A DNA stretch of 64,000 bases from Edaphochlamys debaryana. Taxonomy: Eukaryota; Chlorophyta; Chlorophyceae; Chlamydomonadales. A program made the translations under genes and the position numbers. The stretch spans positions 62,001 through 126,000 of the forward strand of contig JAEHOE010000006.1 in assembly GCA_016858145.1 (NCBI GenBank), given 5' to 3'. The notes under the pieces were generated by a model. The model was not told the DNA's origin. It saw nothing but the letters and a program-made list of their open reading frames with translations, and did no database searches. Positions 44,415 through 54,808 of this stretch are shown here, piece by piece. The first letter of the stretch is position 1, and each line of letters opens with the position of its first letter.

Positions 44415-46033
44415 TTCTAGTCGCTATCGCAGCATAGCGCGCATAATGTCCACGTGGCCAGCTCGCTCGCGCCAGCGCCCGACCTCGGCGGTCAGCTCGT
44501 TTTTGACACACGGGGCTTTTTAAGTCTCTTTAAGTCGTCACCCGCTACCTCGCGGTTAAGTTGTCGTTCCCATCACTGCCTATGTCGGCCTTCAGTGTTT
44601 GACGCGAGAAGGGCTGGGTCACTGGAGTCGACTCACTCGCTCGTCTGCAGGTCGGGTACTGTCACCGCGACTCATCACAGACGCCCAAACTTGCTAGAAC
44701 TGCGTGTGTGCAAACCTTGCGCCATGCGCCTGCACCTTCATCCGGAAACGGGCTGTCACGGCACGCCACGCTCGTCCACGAGGTGCATACTCTGGCCCGC
44801 CCAGGCCCGGCCTGGCCCCCCCCGGCCCTGCGTCTTCCTACAGGTTCGGCTTTGTGGGGCTTTCGGGCGCTTCCCTCCGCAGCTTAACGCGTCGCCTCCA
44901 CGACGCGGCTCCTTGCCACGACGTCCAAATTCATACCCCGGCCCCGTCCGATTGTTCATCGTCACCCCCCCCGGGGAGAGACCCTGGCCGACACAGCAGA
45001 CAGCACCCAGCTCGGGGACAGGCGTCAGCCTGGGAGGCTCCTGAGCAGCGACTTTCTGCATGCTACGGCTGATGGATGAAAGCGCCGCCGGTGGCCCACA
45101 GCGGTCCAGGACGTCCTCCTGCAGAGGCCCGCATCAGGCCTCCCAGCGCACGCGGCGGTGAGATGACCTGACTGCAGCCTGGAGCACATGGCCGCTCACC
45201 CGGCAGTCTTGCACCCACATCGCTTACCCTTGCGCCGGCAACAGCTGCAACCCGGGTACCCGGCCCGCCGGCCGCAGTGCTCACAGCCTATGGCAAAGGC
45301 AGGCAGGAACCGACGCCTCCCAGGGCCCGGTCCCACTCTCCTGCACCGCGCTCTCTTGCCTCCGTGTTCGACGACGCCCTGTGGGGGAAGAAGACAATAA
45401 CGACGCGTAGCGCTTGGCTGTGGGGCGTAGGGCGAGGGTCGCGACGCCTGAGGGGACCGCCCGGCACCGCCTGGCACTGCACCCACCCGGCTGCACCAGC
45501 CGCAAGCACGCCCCAGTCCCTCATCCTGGGTCCACGCCCACGATTCCGACCGTAGCACGTGAGCGTGATCTGCGACTTGCTTCACGCACGCATCCCCCTG
45601 TCCTTGCTGCCATGGCCGCCCGGCAACTGCGGCGGGGTCCGGAGCCGGGCGTGCCCTCGTGCACGGGCATTGCATTATGTTTGAGTCCTGGGTTCAGGAA
45701 CCAACCTGCGGTGGAGGGCCCAGTACTGCAACATCGGCGCATGGCGCAGAGGCTGCCTGGGGGTCAGACTCGGAGCTGGAGTGGCGCCCGCACAGCCAGA
45801 CAAGGGAGGGCTGGGCGCCGTGGCGCCGGGCAATAGCGGCATGGGCCTCGCGAGGGCCAGGTCCGGACCAGACGCCTGGATGCCAGGTAGTTCGCCCTCC
45901 TCCGCATGGCCCAGCCATGCAGGGTCTACAGCAAGAGAGCAGGGGTGCGGCTGCCGTAGTCCAGGTAGTGCAGGCGAAAGCCAGGGCGCGTTGGGTGGTG
46001 GGCTACGAGCGCACCACCGCCACGGCACGTGCT
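44415..46033. other. Cyclase promoter side and left flank of the LTR element
   Basis: 1.6 kb with no supported gene. GC is lower near 44450-44720. Open frames have no domain or splice support. Confidence 0.45.
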
Positions 46034-47101
46034 GCTATGCTGCGCAGGGGACGACCGACCCCAAGCGAGTATGGCACCCGGTTGCGTGGCGTGGCGAACT
46101 GGCTTCCCGACCTAAATGCGTGGACTTGGAGGAGAGTGCCAGGAGGGTTAGTGTCTGGCCGGCAGGCCGGCACGCGCAAGGCGCTAGCCCCTGTACACTA
46201 TTGCGCAAGCATGCTGGAGCTTATGTCAGTCATCGCGAGGCCGGGAGCCGGCTCGCGTAGGATGATTCGTGGAGCATTGCGTCTTCCCTGGCTCCTTCGT
46301 CTGGAGCCTCGGACCGTTTCCTGTGTGTGTTCAAGGTATTCTTCGCTGCTGTGGACGGCCGAGCGCTGCAAGCGCGAGGCCGCGGCCCGGAGGCCGACGG
46401 ATGGCTGGCGCCCCCGCCAATCCGCCCGCAGCTTAGCTTCTCCGTTCAGTGTGATTCATAATTGGAGTGGGAGCAACGCCCGAGCGTGCCCCCGGTGGGA
46501 GGAAGCGGCCATGCAAGGAGCCCTCCACTGGCAACGGTGGGCTCTCCCGCAAGAACCGCCCTCTCCTTGTGCAGTCTGCGCGACAATCACGGCAGTGTGC
46601 TGTTTGGGTTCTTAGTGGAGTAAGCGGAAGAGCGGTCCGCCCTCCAAACCTGAATTGCGGACGCCAGGACGTGCTTTAGAGCGTGAGCACGAAGTATTAG
46701 GACTACTGCGTGTGTTCTGTGGGTTCTGTGTGTGTCTAGGCCGCCCCTCGAGTGCAGAAGACGGCCTGACGCGAGCTGCGCGTTCAAAGGAGGACGGGCC
46801 GTCGAGACCCTCGCCCCTAGACCTGCTACTGCGTTGGTTTGTGCTATTCCCGCGTTGTTGCCCGCTGGGTATGCCGGTGCAGTGCAGGGGTAGGGTCCGG
46901 CGCGGCGCAATGGGCGCACCGGATTGTGGGGCCGTACCCTGGCGCCCCAAACCTGCCCCGACACCAGGAGCTGTGTGTTGTTGAGTTAGGGCTAGCGCTA
47001 TTGCTGCAGTGAGCTAGGTTAGGAGCGGTGTGGTGCCTCGTAGGCGCGGCGAGGCGAAAGGCACGCGGCCCGGCCTGTACGGCGGGCCGCGGGCCCGAGC
47101 C

Positions 47102-47111
47102 CTTTATATTC
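47102..47111 (+). promoter_or_regulatory. TATA-like box in the 5' LTR
   Basis: CTTTATATTC lies in an otherwise GC-rich stretch, with an AT-rich run (GGAATTAAAATAGAAAAAGG) just downstream. It is the best candidate for the element promoter. The same box is at 62448-62457 in the 3' LTR. Confidence 0.55.
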
Positions 47112-47729
47112 CGCGTGGTTGCGCGCTTTTGAAACCGGAATTAAAATAGAAAAAGGAGGATAGCGCCTCCTTACAAGCCTTCCAGCGAAAGTCCCTGCTA
47201 GAGGGACAGCGTGTGTGTGTGTACCGCTCCGCGACTGAGCAAGGGTTGCGACTGATCATCGTGACACTAGCAAGGAAGTGTAATCCCGTGATTGAAAGAC
47301 AGGCCGCGCGTCCCTCGTGTGACTTCGGTCACTGAATAGTCGCCCATCGCCGTCGTCGCGTACGCAGAGTACGCACATAGGAGTAGCACAGCCTTTGTCT
47401 GACCGCAGGTGCCCAAACAAGTACCTTCGCCGTCAACGACAACAGTCTACCGGCAGCGAGGCCGTCCGTTGGCCCCGGACTGCTCCCCTTCCCCCCGTCG
47501 CAGGACCCGCAGGTGTTCTAGTAGCCCGGTTGCCCCCAGGTCCCGAACGCTTCACCAGACAGTTATCTGTCGGGTGTTTGCCGCACTAAGTCCTATCGGT
47601 ACCCGGCCGCAAGAGGCCGCCCGGTCAGGCAGCTAGGAACCCGGCTTCCACAGGCACAGGCACCCGCCGAGCGCAGCGAGGCGTCCCCTTCCCGCTCCGG
47701 CGTCAGGGTAGCGTCGTTCCCTTGTCACC

Positions 47730-48110
47730 GCAGGTCGTGTGACTAAGCCTCCGATCTGTCAGTGGTATCAACGTCTACAAGTCGACTACAGCAGCAGAAG
47801 CGGCACCTCAAGCCCTGCTTGCAACCCCTTGGATCCAGCGTCTCTTCCCCAGGCCGTGTGACTAAGCCTCCCGCCTGCTGGGCCAGCGCACATCAACAGC
47901 AGCGGTAGAAGCGGCGGTTAAGACCCCCTGCCGTACTGCTCGTATATCCGTGTCAACAGGTCGTGTGAGTCATCCTCCCGTACCGTACAGCAAGACACAT
48001 CGTCGGTGGTTCATATCTGCACGGCCCCTGGTCGTAACCCCCAGGCACCGCCGCCTCTCTCTCTCTCCTCCGCAGGCCTCCCACCTTCCGTGTGACCCCT
48101 GCCCCCCTCA
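47730..48110 (+). repeat. Degenerate ~110-bp repeats in the LTR
   Basis: GTCGTGTGACTAAGCCTCC recurs as GCCGTGTGACTAAGCCTCC and GTCGTGTGAGTCATCCTCC, starting near 47734, 47852 and 47959. A weaker copy is near 48089. Between them GTAGAAGCGGCGGTTAAGAC-type segments also recur, near 47900 and 48176. Confidence 0.8.
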
Positions 48111-48480
48111 GCCGCAGCAGCAGGACACCCTCAGGTCCCCTGCTTGCGTGACAACAACCCCGACACTTGGACAGGTAGAAGAGGCGGTTAAGACCCCCTA
48201 CCTGAGCCCTACACGCTTCCGCACCTCATAAAGTACGCTTCCGCAAAGCCTACCTTCAACCCCAAGGCCCCTGGATCGTCTGTCCAGGCCCAAGCCGCAA
48301 CCCACTAGCGCCTAGTTGTGTCTTCACACACACTATAGCGCCAGCTGTGCGATCCTAGGGCACGGACCGTTAGTCACCAGTGGTAACCTCCTGCAAGTAA
48401 GTGGACACGCATCTACGGGTAGTATCCGCGCGAAAAATTTTGGGGTGGTTACCCACTTGGTGGACCACACGCTCCGCCGT

Positions 48481-48493
48481 TGGTAGCGGGACC
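48481..48493 (+). other. Primer-binding site (minus-strand priming)
   Basis: TGGTAGCGGGACC begins immediately after the 5' LTR. TGG is complementary to the CCA end of a tRNA, so this is the expected site for tRNA priming. The tRNA species was not identified. Confidence 0.75.
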
Positions 48494-48763
48494 TTGGTTC
48501 ACAGCTGCGCCAGTGGATCCTGCGTGCAGCAAGTTACGCATCTCAACCCGTCAGCGCCGACTGCAGCGGTAGCCCGGGCAAGGGCGTACAGCCAGCTCGT
48601 GTTTGTGTTTCTCTTTCCCCCGCTCTAACAGCAGCGAGGGCTCGTAACCAAGCCTCAGCGAGGCTCAGGGACAAGAGCACCCCTCAGGGTAACCTCTGCG
48701 TGCTTCCGTCTCCCTCCCCTCGCCCTACCAAAACCCCCGCAGGCCTTCCGCTCAAGTACCATC

Positions 48764-51700
48764 ATGGAGCGAGGCCTGACGCCCTCAGCCCTCAACTCGC
48801 TGACCGTATTCGACCCCCGGTCCACGTCCGCTGCGGACTGGCTGGATCAGGTTGAGCGGCACAGCGAGGCCTTCCGTTGGACCGAGGCGGACCGACTAAC
48901 GGCCGCGCGGTGCCGACTGGGACCAGACGCCTCGGCTTGGGCCAAGTGCGTTCCCCAACGGCTTTCCAATTGGGTGGATTTCCGCGCTGCGCTGACTGAA
49001 CGTTACGCAGTGCGCGACGAGGTGCTGTATTTCCGCCTTGCAAACTGTCGGCAAGGCAAGAGGGAATCTGTGCGTGACTACGCTGATCGTTTCCGTGGCT
49101 TGCTAACGCAGCTGGGAATAGACAGCGCTGTGGACCTCAGTCACATGCACAACTTTATACGGGGCCTACATCCTGAAGTCCAAGACAAGATGTACCTCTT
49201 CCGGCCCCGCAATTTGGAATCAGCTATTGATTGCGCAAGCTATGCGGCGGAAAACGCTAAGTACCCCCGGAGCGACGGGGATACCGACGACGTTAACCGC
49301 GAGCCGCGCTCCCCTCGTTTCGTGCCCCCTCCTCAGGCGCCTACTTCGAGTCGCAACGACCGACCTTCTCGTGATCAAGGCGACAACAACGGCAAGACTC
49401 GTTCGTACGACGCCCCGAGACCGGCACGGCCGAACCCCGCGCCCGAGCCCGCACGTCGCGAGCCCCGCGCGCGCTGGCCGGACAAGGGTGAGCGCCGCTT
49501 CAATGGCAACAACAACAGCAACTCCGGCCCAAGGGCAACTTCAACATCCCAAGCCCGTGTCGACCGAGCAGCGTTCAACGACATGAACCGGCGCCTGGAG
49601 CAGCTGACCCTCGCCGTCATCGGCGACCGTGAGGCCAGGCCTAACCCCCCTCGCGGGCCCCCTCCGCGCAGGCCTGTCCCTCGCTCCTTCGCCCCCCCAC
49701 AGGCTCGACGCGCCAACAACACCATCTACCTGGTTGAGACCGATCCAACTCCGGCGCCTCGCCTCCAGCCTCGTGGGCGGACGACACCTTCCTCTCCTCG
49801 CTACCTCACACGCGGTGAGTCTGTGTGGGAGGCTGATTCTTGGTGCTCCATGTCAGGCACACGGACCTTTGCCTCCCCCGAGGAAGAAATCTTCCACATG
49901 TATCAGCAATGGGACCCAGAGGTGTACATGAAGAGGGTCGGGGAGTTTGAGAACACCACCTTGCCTCGCAAGCGGGTAGCCTTTTCCCCTGACCCTGTAC
50001 CTTCTGGGGGCGGCAACCGTTCTGGACAGCCTCTGCAGTCAGCCCTCAAGCCTCCTGCCCTCTCCTCCCAGGGCACCGGCTCAGGGCCCATGCCCTCCGG
50101 TGGCCCCCGTCCAGACCAAGGCCCCCTCTTGTCCCGTTCTCCCAGTGCCCCCCTTCCCCCAGGTGTACCCCCAAGCGTACCCCCCAGACAACCGTCACTC
50201 CCCAGTAAGCCGGGTGCCTACGGCCCCGCGCAAGACTGGAAGAGCGATCGGGGCAAGTACCAACCTTCTTCACCTTCGGGGCGGGGGCAGGGATGGCAAC
50301 GCTCCGACTCCCCCAGGGGCCATGGTGACGGAAGGCCCCCGGGCTCTCCCCACCGCAGCGCCCCTGGCCAGGAGAAGGGGTCCGACCGAAACTGGAAGAC
50401 CAGGAAGCCGGGCGACCCTTTGGGCCGCACGGACCCTGTGCCCTCCACGGACCCTCTGGACGCGGAACGCCAGCTGACAGCGGACATTGTGAACAAGGTG
50501 GTGCGGCATGCCGTACCCCTTGGGTCCCTGACCAGCCTGAACATTGCTAACGTGTTCAGTCGGGTGTGCGCACAACTGCAGGCTCTCCTGCGCAAGTCCG
50601 CACACCACCCACCGGCCACCGTCTCCCTTGTCCAACAACCCCGCGCGTCCTCGTCCCCTGATGATTGGCTGGAGGCCCTGTGGAGCAAGGCCGCACGGGT
50701 TGACCCTGCCGGCCCCTACACGCCCATGGCCCTCGCCGCTTCCGGGCACGACACGGACGGCCGCCAGTACCGCGTGTGCCGAGCCCTTATCAAGGTTCGC
50801 GACGCCGAAGGGACATGGCTCACCCTGATCGCCGTGATCGATAGTGGCGCCAGCGTCAGCATGATATCCACTTCAGCCCTACGCAAGCTGCGGTTACTGG
50901 ACGTGGTGGAGCCTACCGACATGACCTTTAGTAATGCCGACGGCTCCCGTACGCCCGCCAGCGGCCACGTGCGGAATCTCTGCGTCAGTACCGGCGACAT
51001 GAGCTTCTCAATCAGCCCCTTCGTCTCCAACTCCTTGGGGTATGAAGTGCTGTTGGGATGCGATTACCTGGACGCCGCCCAAGCAGACATTTCGTACAAA
51101 CGGCAAGTACTGGAGTACACCAACGACCGTGGAACCCGATCTACTCTCCCCATCGACTTCATGAGCACTCCCGTGGCCCCCGTGCTAGCCTGGGAGACCG
51201 CTTCGTCCGACTACTCAGACAGCGAGATCTTCATGGTGGACGTGGCAGGTCCAAGCACCACCCCGTCTCCCCCTCCTCCACCTTCCGCTCCCGCAGACGC
51301 CGCAGCGTCGGCATCCTCTTCTCTCTCCGCCTCCCTCGCCCAGTTACGCCGCGCTCACATCCGCGCCACCATGACCCGCCTACCGAAGGACGACGCCTCA
51401 GCCAAGCTCACCATGACTCGGGTGGCCCTGGGGGCGGCAGCACGCAAGAACAGTAGCATACGGGCGGCGGAAAACGCCGCCAGAAAGCTACTATGTGAAG
51501 CCGTGACCCACTTGGCTGCTGCCAAGGCCTGCCGACTGGACCGGGACGAGTCCGCCTTCCAGGCATGGACGATGGCCGGGAGCACCTACTATGATTGGGG
51601 CGAGTGGTTGAAGGACCTGAACGCAACAGGATGTGGTACGGACGAGCGAGCCCCCTCTGGCGTGCCCGAGACGACCACCCCCGCGCCGCCCCTCTGGGAC

Positions 51701-54700
51701 TTCGAGGCGGAGGCCATCCACCGTTTCATGTACCGTGGCGATGTGGTCTTAACGCGGCCAGGCGATGTTCCCCGACCGGAGCCGCGGGAATGCGATGGGT
51801 GCAAGCTCTGGGCTGCTCAAGCCGTCAAGGACTACTTGAACCAAGTCGCCCCCAGCTCACCCTCGCCCCCGCCGACAGCCCCCGCGGAGCCACCCAGTTC
51901 TCCCCTCGCCCCTGAGGCAGAATTGGAACTGGAAGTAAGACGATTACTGCAACGGGCGGAACGGCTGGAGGCGGCTGGGGCTGAAAGCGCACGACGACAT
52001 GAGGCGGACCTACAACAGCTGCGACTCCAAACCGCCCAGGCTTTCTTACCCCGCGTGAAGGAAGCCGCGGCTCAGGTCTTCCTGGTAGCGACCAGGGGAA
52101 GCCTCGAGGCGGCCAGCAGGGGCAGCTGTGAGATAACACCCGAAGAGACACGAAGCGCAGCGGAAGCACTGGGCCTGACACCATCCGCACTGGACGGCTC
52201 AACCGACACTGCACTGATGGGTCGCGCCCGGTTCCGCCTTCCCCTCGACCTCTCCGGGTTGGACGAGAGGGTCATTGAGGCGTCCCAGCTTATCAACGCT
52301 GAGGTAGAGCAGTTGGCCAATTGGGCATGCCTGGTCCTCAGGGCCTACCCGCAGCTCAGGGCCTCTGACCGCATCACTGCCCACGCCGCGCCTCTCGCGT
52401 CATCCGCCCCCCTTCCATCTCCCCTGCCCCTACTCAGCACGGCGCCAGCCCCCACCGCGCCACTCGTCGCCGAGTTCCCAGCACCAGAGGCGCCCGGGAA
52501 ACAGTCCGCAACTTCGCCAAAGACCGCCGCGCCGCCCTCCCCTGGGGGAGAGGCGGCGGATCGTCTCGCATCACCCTCTTCGGACAAGGAGCCGCCCCCG
52601 CCTCGCGTACGGAAGCTCCCTCCTGACCCTGTCACGGATCCCGAGCAGTACCGCGAGTTCAAGATTGGTTGGCTACAGCAGCATGTTCACGAGAACATGA
52701 TGAATGCTTCCATTTGCGAGCCCATGTCCACCTTCCTTGCCATACAGGAAATGTTGGTGTCGTGTGGCATGCGCAACATGGCGGCACGGGCCAAGATGAA
52801 CCAAGCTGGCATCTACCTTCGGGCTGCTTATCAGCTGTGTTCTACCGTCGACGACATCATAGCCACCAACCGTTATGAAGTGGAGGCCTCCTACTCCCTG
52901 GGGGGGTGGAACTTTTGCCCGGACAGGGAACGATGGATGGCCCGAGCCAATGCGGAGGGCTGCGGCACCGACTTCTACAACCCCGGGAGCCCCAGCGAGC
53001 CCTCATATCCCACGGCAGTAGCGGTGCTCAAGGAACACGAGGTCAAGTACCTGCTCACACGCCTCAGCTCGCCAACCCCCGGGTTCCCCGCGCCGCGTGT
53101 GCCATGGGCACCGCTTTCCCCCGCTCCCGCGTCACCCACTCCAGACCTCAAGGCCGGAGCTCAGCATCATTGGAAACAGCAAGGCAAGGGAAAGGGCAAC
53201 ACATGGAAGCAGGCCCGAAAGCACAAGACCGGCTATGCGGGCGGAGCAGGCATCATGATGATGACTGATGGCACGACACCGTCTTTCCTCATCCCTGACC
53301 AGCAGGGCCCGTGGACCCGCAAGTACCTCCTGCCCGCCCTCGGCTCAGACCTCAAGTGGACCGACAGCGAGGCCGAGCAGCTACGCCACCACCTTGCATT
53401 CGCTGCCCGGACCGACTCCACCGCCCGCCGAGGACTGAACGTGGCACGCAGCCACTTCCACCGCATCCTTGCCGAGTTGTCCGACGCACGTGCCTGCTGG
53501 AGGCGGTCCAGGGACAGCGTACGGCGAGCCTGGGATTGTGCGGGTTACAAGCATTTCCCCGAATTCTCGGATTGGCTCAAGGCCGTCAAGAGTACTGGGT
53601 GTGGACTGGGGCCCTGCTGCCCTTGGATTCCGGGGGATTCGGAAGCCTGTTGGCCTCAAGGCCAACTGACCTCTTCCCAGCTCCTGGACCTTTCCGCCCT
53701 CATGTACGGCGCCCTGGACGACCTGACAACGGAGGAGGGTGAGCTCTGGTCCGCACAAGGCAGCCGAGGAGACGCAGGTGTAGCCATGATGACGGAGAAA
53801 CCGGCTTACAGCCCCCCGTCTGACACGCCCCCGCTTCCCCTCGACCCTTCGGCCACACGAGTCGAACCAGAGGCATGGGACCTTCCCGAGCCCCTCAGCG
53901 CCCCGGACCATGACGCCCTAGACGCCGCCCTCAACGCCAAGTTGAACTCGGGTCGGCCATGGCATACGTGCGCCGGGTCCGCGCATATCGTAAGGTGTTT
54001 GGCTAACGCTGCGCACCACGACAGCATCGGACGCCAAGAGGAGAACAAGGCCCGAGCTCACCTCCACGCTGCGTGCGCTGCGCTAACCGCCTCCACGGCC
54101 CGTCACCAGCGCGCGCAACATTGGGTTGAGAAAGCTTGGGAGCAAGGCGGCCAGAACTTCTACCCCGCAGCCACAAACTGGCACGCAGCGGTACAAGCCT
54201 CTGGTTGCGGCCTAGGACCCTGTCGCCCTTGGGTACCCAACGACGCCGAGTGCTGCCGTCCCAAGCACCCTCTTTCCCCCGCGCAGGTAGCCCTCCTTAC
54301 CGCCTTCGTCCAGCAGCCTTCGCCCTCACCGTCAACTTCATCTCCAGAGCCACTCGCCGGGTCCAACCGCTCAGCCCTCAAGCGCCCTAACCCGACGCTC
54401 GCAGGTCATGTGGACCATTGGGCCGCCCTACGCGAGCGACCCGTCTCTCCACCCCCCGAAGGCCACCCCTCTGGCACCTTCTGGGCGGGGTTACAACCGG
54501 AGCCAACAGACATCAACGCTCACGTATGGTTCGTCAACTACTCCGACTCGCGCCTCTTCCCCGTGTACCCCCAGGCACATGGCAATGCCCAATGCATGCA
54601 GGAGATTGGCCTGCGCGTTACAAGGACGTTGCCCGTCGCCTCGCCAACGACCCTGCGGACTCGCCCATGGACCTGGTCTCCACGGACAGCGAGGCAGACG

Positions 54701-54808
54701 GAGCCGCCCAGCCCCAACCGCCAACGGAGCCGGCCGCATCACAGCCGCCCATCGAGTACGACTCCTCCGACCTCAGGCAATTCTCCTCTGACGAGGCAGA
54801 AGAGCTAG
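48764..54808 (+). CDS. Retrotransposon ORF1: Gag, aspartic protease and four unknown W/GCG modules
   Basis: A 2,014-codon uninterrupted frame starting MERGLTPSALNSLTVFDPRS. Residues ~1-165 are a retrotransposon Gag domain (DWLDQVERHSEAFRWTEADR, then FRLANCRQGKRESVRDYADR). A long Pro/Arg-rich disordered region follows. Around residue 693 AVIDSGASVSMIS gives the retropepsin active site, with VLLGCDYLDAAQAD downstream. The remaining ~1,150 residues contain four copies of a module of about 80-100 residues, centred near nucleotides 51540, 52860, 53510 and 54110. It ends with an aromatic-rich helix and GCG (as in WLKAVKSTGCGLGPC). A coiled coil lies near 51920-52060. No zinc knuckle, RT or RNase H was recognised. 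The last ~60 codons look non-coding and overlap ORF2. Confidence 0.9.
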   Translation: MERGLTPSALNSLTVFDPRSTSAADWLDQVERHSEAFRWTEADRLTAARCRLGPDASAWAKCVPQRLSNWVDFRAALTERYAVRDEVLYFRLANCRQGKRESVRDYADRFRGLLTQLGIDSAVDLSHMHNFIRGLHPEVQDKMYLFRPRNLESAIDCASYAAENAKYPRSDGDTDDVNREPRSPRFVPPPQAPTSSRNDRPSRDQGDNNGKTRSYDAPRPARPNPAPEPARREPRARWPDKGERRFNGNNNSNSGPRATSTSQARVDRAAFNDMNRRLEQLTLAVIGDREARPNPPRGPPPRRPVPRSFAPPQARRANNTIYLVETDPTPAPRLQPRGRTTPSSPRYLTRGESVWEADSWCSMSGTRTFASPEEEIFHMYQQWDPEVYMKRVGEFENTTLPRKRVAFSPDPVPSGGGNRSGQPLQSALKPPALSSQGTGSGPMPSGGPRPDQGPLLSRSPSAPLPPGVPPSVPPRQPSLPSKPGAYGPAQDWKSDRGKYQPSSPSGRGQGWQRSDSPRGHGDGRPPGSPHRSAPGQEKGSDRNWKTRKPGDPLGRTDPVPSTDPLDAERQLTADIVNKVVRHAVPLGSLTSLNIANVFSRVCAQLQALLRKSAHHPPATVSLVQQPRASSSPDDWLEALWSKAARVDPAGPYTPMALAASGHDTDGRQYRVCRALIKVRDAEGTWLTLIAVIDSGASVSMISTSALRKLRLLDVVEPTDMTFSNADGSRTPASGHVRNLCVSTGDMSFSISPFVSNSLGYEVLLGCDYLDAAQADISYKRQVLEYTNDRGTRSTLPIDFMSTPVAPVLAWETASSDYSDSEIFMVDVAGPSTTPSPPPPPSAPADAAASASSSLSASLAQLRRAHIRATMTRLPKDDASAKLTMTRVALGAAARKNSSIRAAENAARKLLCEAVTHLAAAKACRLDRDESAFQAWTMAGSTYYDWGEWLKDLNATGCGTDERAPSGVPETTTPAPPLWDFEAEAIHRFMYRGDVVLTRPGDVPRPEPRECDGCKLWAAQAVKDYLNQVAPSSPSPPPTAPAEPPSSPLAPEAELELEVRRLLQRAERLEAAGAESARRHEADLQQLRLQTAQAFLPRVKEAAAQVFLVATRGSLEAASRGSCEITPEETRSAAEALGLTPSALDGSTDTALMGRARFRLPLDLSGLDERVIEASQLINAEVEQLANWACLVLRAYPQLRASDRITAHAAPLASSAPLPSPLPLLSTAPAPTAPLVAEFPAPEAPGKQSATSPKTAAPPSPGGEAADRLASPSSDKEPPPPRVRKLPPDPVTDPEQYREFKIGWLQQHVHENMMNASICEPMSTFLAIQEMLVSCGMRNMAARAKMNQAGIYLRAAYQLCSTVDDIIATNRYEVEASYSLGGWNFCPDRERWMARANAEGCGTDFYNPGSPSEPSYPTAVAVLKEHEVKYLLTRLSSPTPGFPAPRVPWAPLSPAPASPTPDLKAGAQHHWKQQGKGKGNTWKQARKHKTGYAGGAGIMMMTDGTTPSFLIPDQQGPWTRKYLLPALGSDLKWTDSEAEQLRHHLAFAARTDSTARRGLNVARSHFHRILAELSDARACWRRSRDSVRRAWDCAGYKHFPEFSDWLKAVKSTGCGLGPCCPWIPGDSEACWPQGQLTSSQLLDLSALMYGALDDLTTEEGELWSAQGSRGDAGVAMMTEKPAYSPPSDTPPLPLDPSATRVEPEAWDLPEPLSAPDHDALDAALNAKLNSGRPWHTCAGSAHIVRCLANAAHHDSIGRQEENKARAHLHAACAALTASTARHQRAQHWVEKAWEQGGQNFYPAATNWHAAVQASGCGLGPCRPWVPNDAECCRPKHPLSPAQVALLTAFVQQPSPSPSTSSPEPLAGSNRSALKRPNPTLAGHVDHWAALRERPVSPPPEGHPSGTFWAGLQPEPTDINAHVWFVNYSDSRLFPVYPQAHGNAQCMQEIGLRVTRTLPVASPTTLRTRPWTWSPRTARQTEPPSPNRQRSRPHHSRPSSTTPPTSGNSPLTRQKS

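Larger units (their letters stand above)
46034..48480 (+). repeat. 5' LTR (2,447 bp)
   Basis: Matches 61380-63826 at a constant offset of 15,346 bp with no indel. It begins GCTATGCTGCGCAGGGG and ends CACGCTCCGCCGT, directly followed by the primer-binding site. The first ~1.07 kb (U3) contains an open frame of ~193 codons with no recognisable content. Confidence 0.95.

Noticed and set aside
45196..45675. 159-codon minus-strand frame left of the LTR element
   Set aside because: Cys/Arg/Gly-rich shadow without motif or splice evidence.
45659..46615. 318-codon frame running into the 5' LTR (also 61362-61961 in the 3' LTR)
   Set aside because: Starts in different flanks in the two copies and shows no recognisable content; treated as chance in U3.
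51645..51830. CDGC pattern as a Gag zinc knuckle
   Set aside because: The CCHC spacing is absent; only a CxxC is present, within a module of unknown type.
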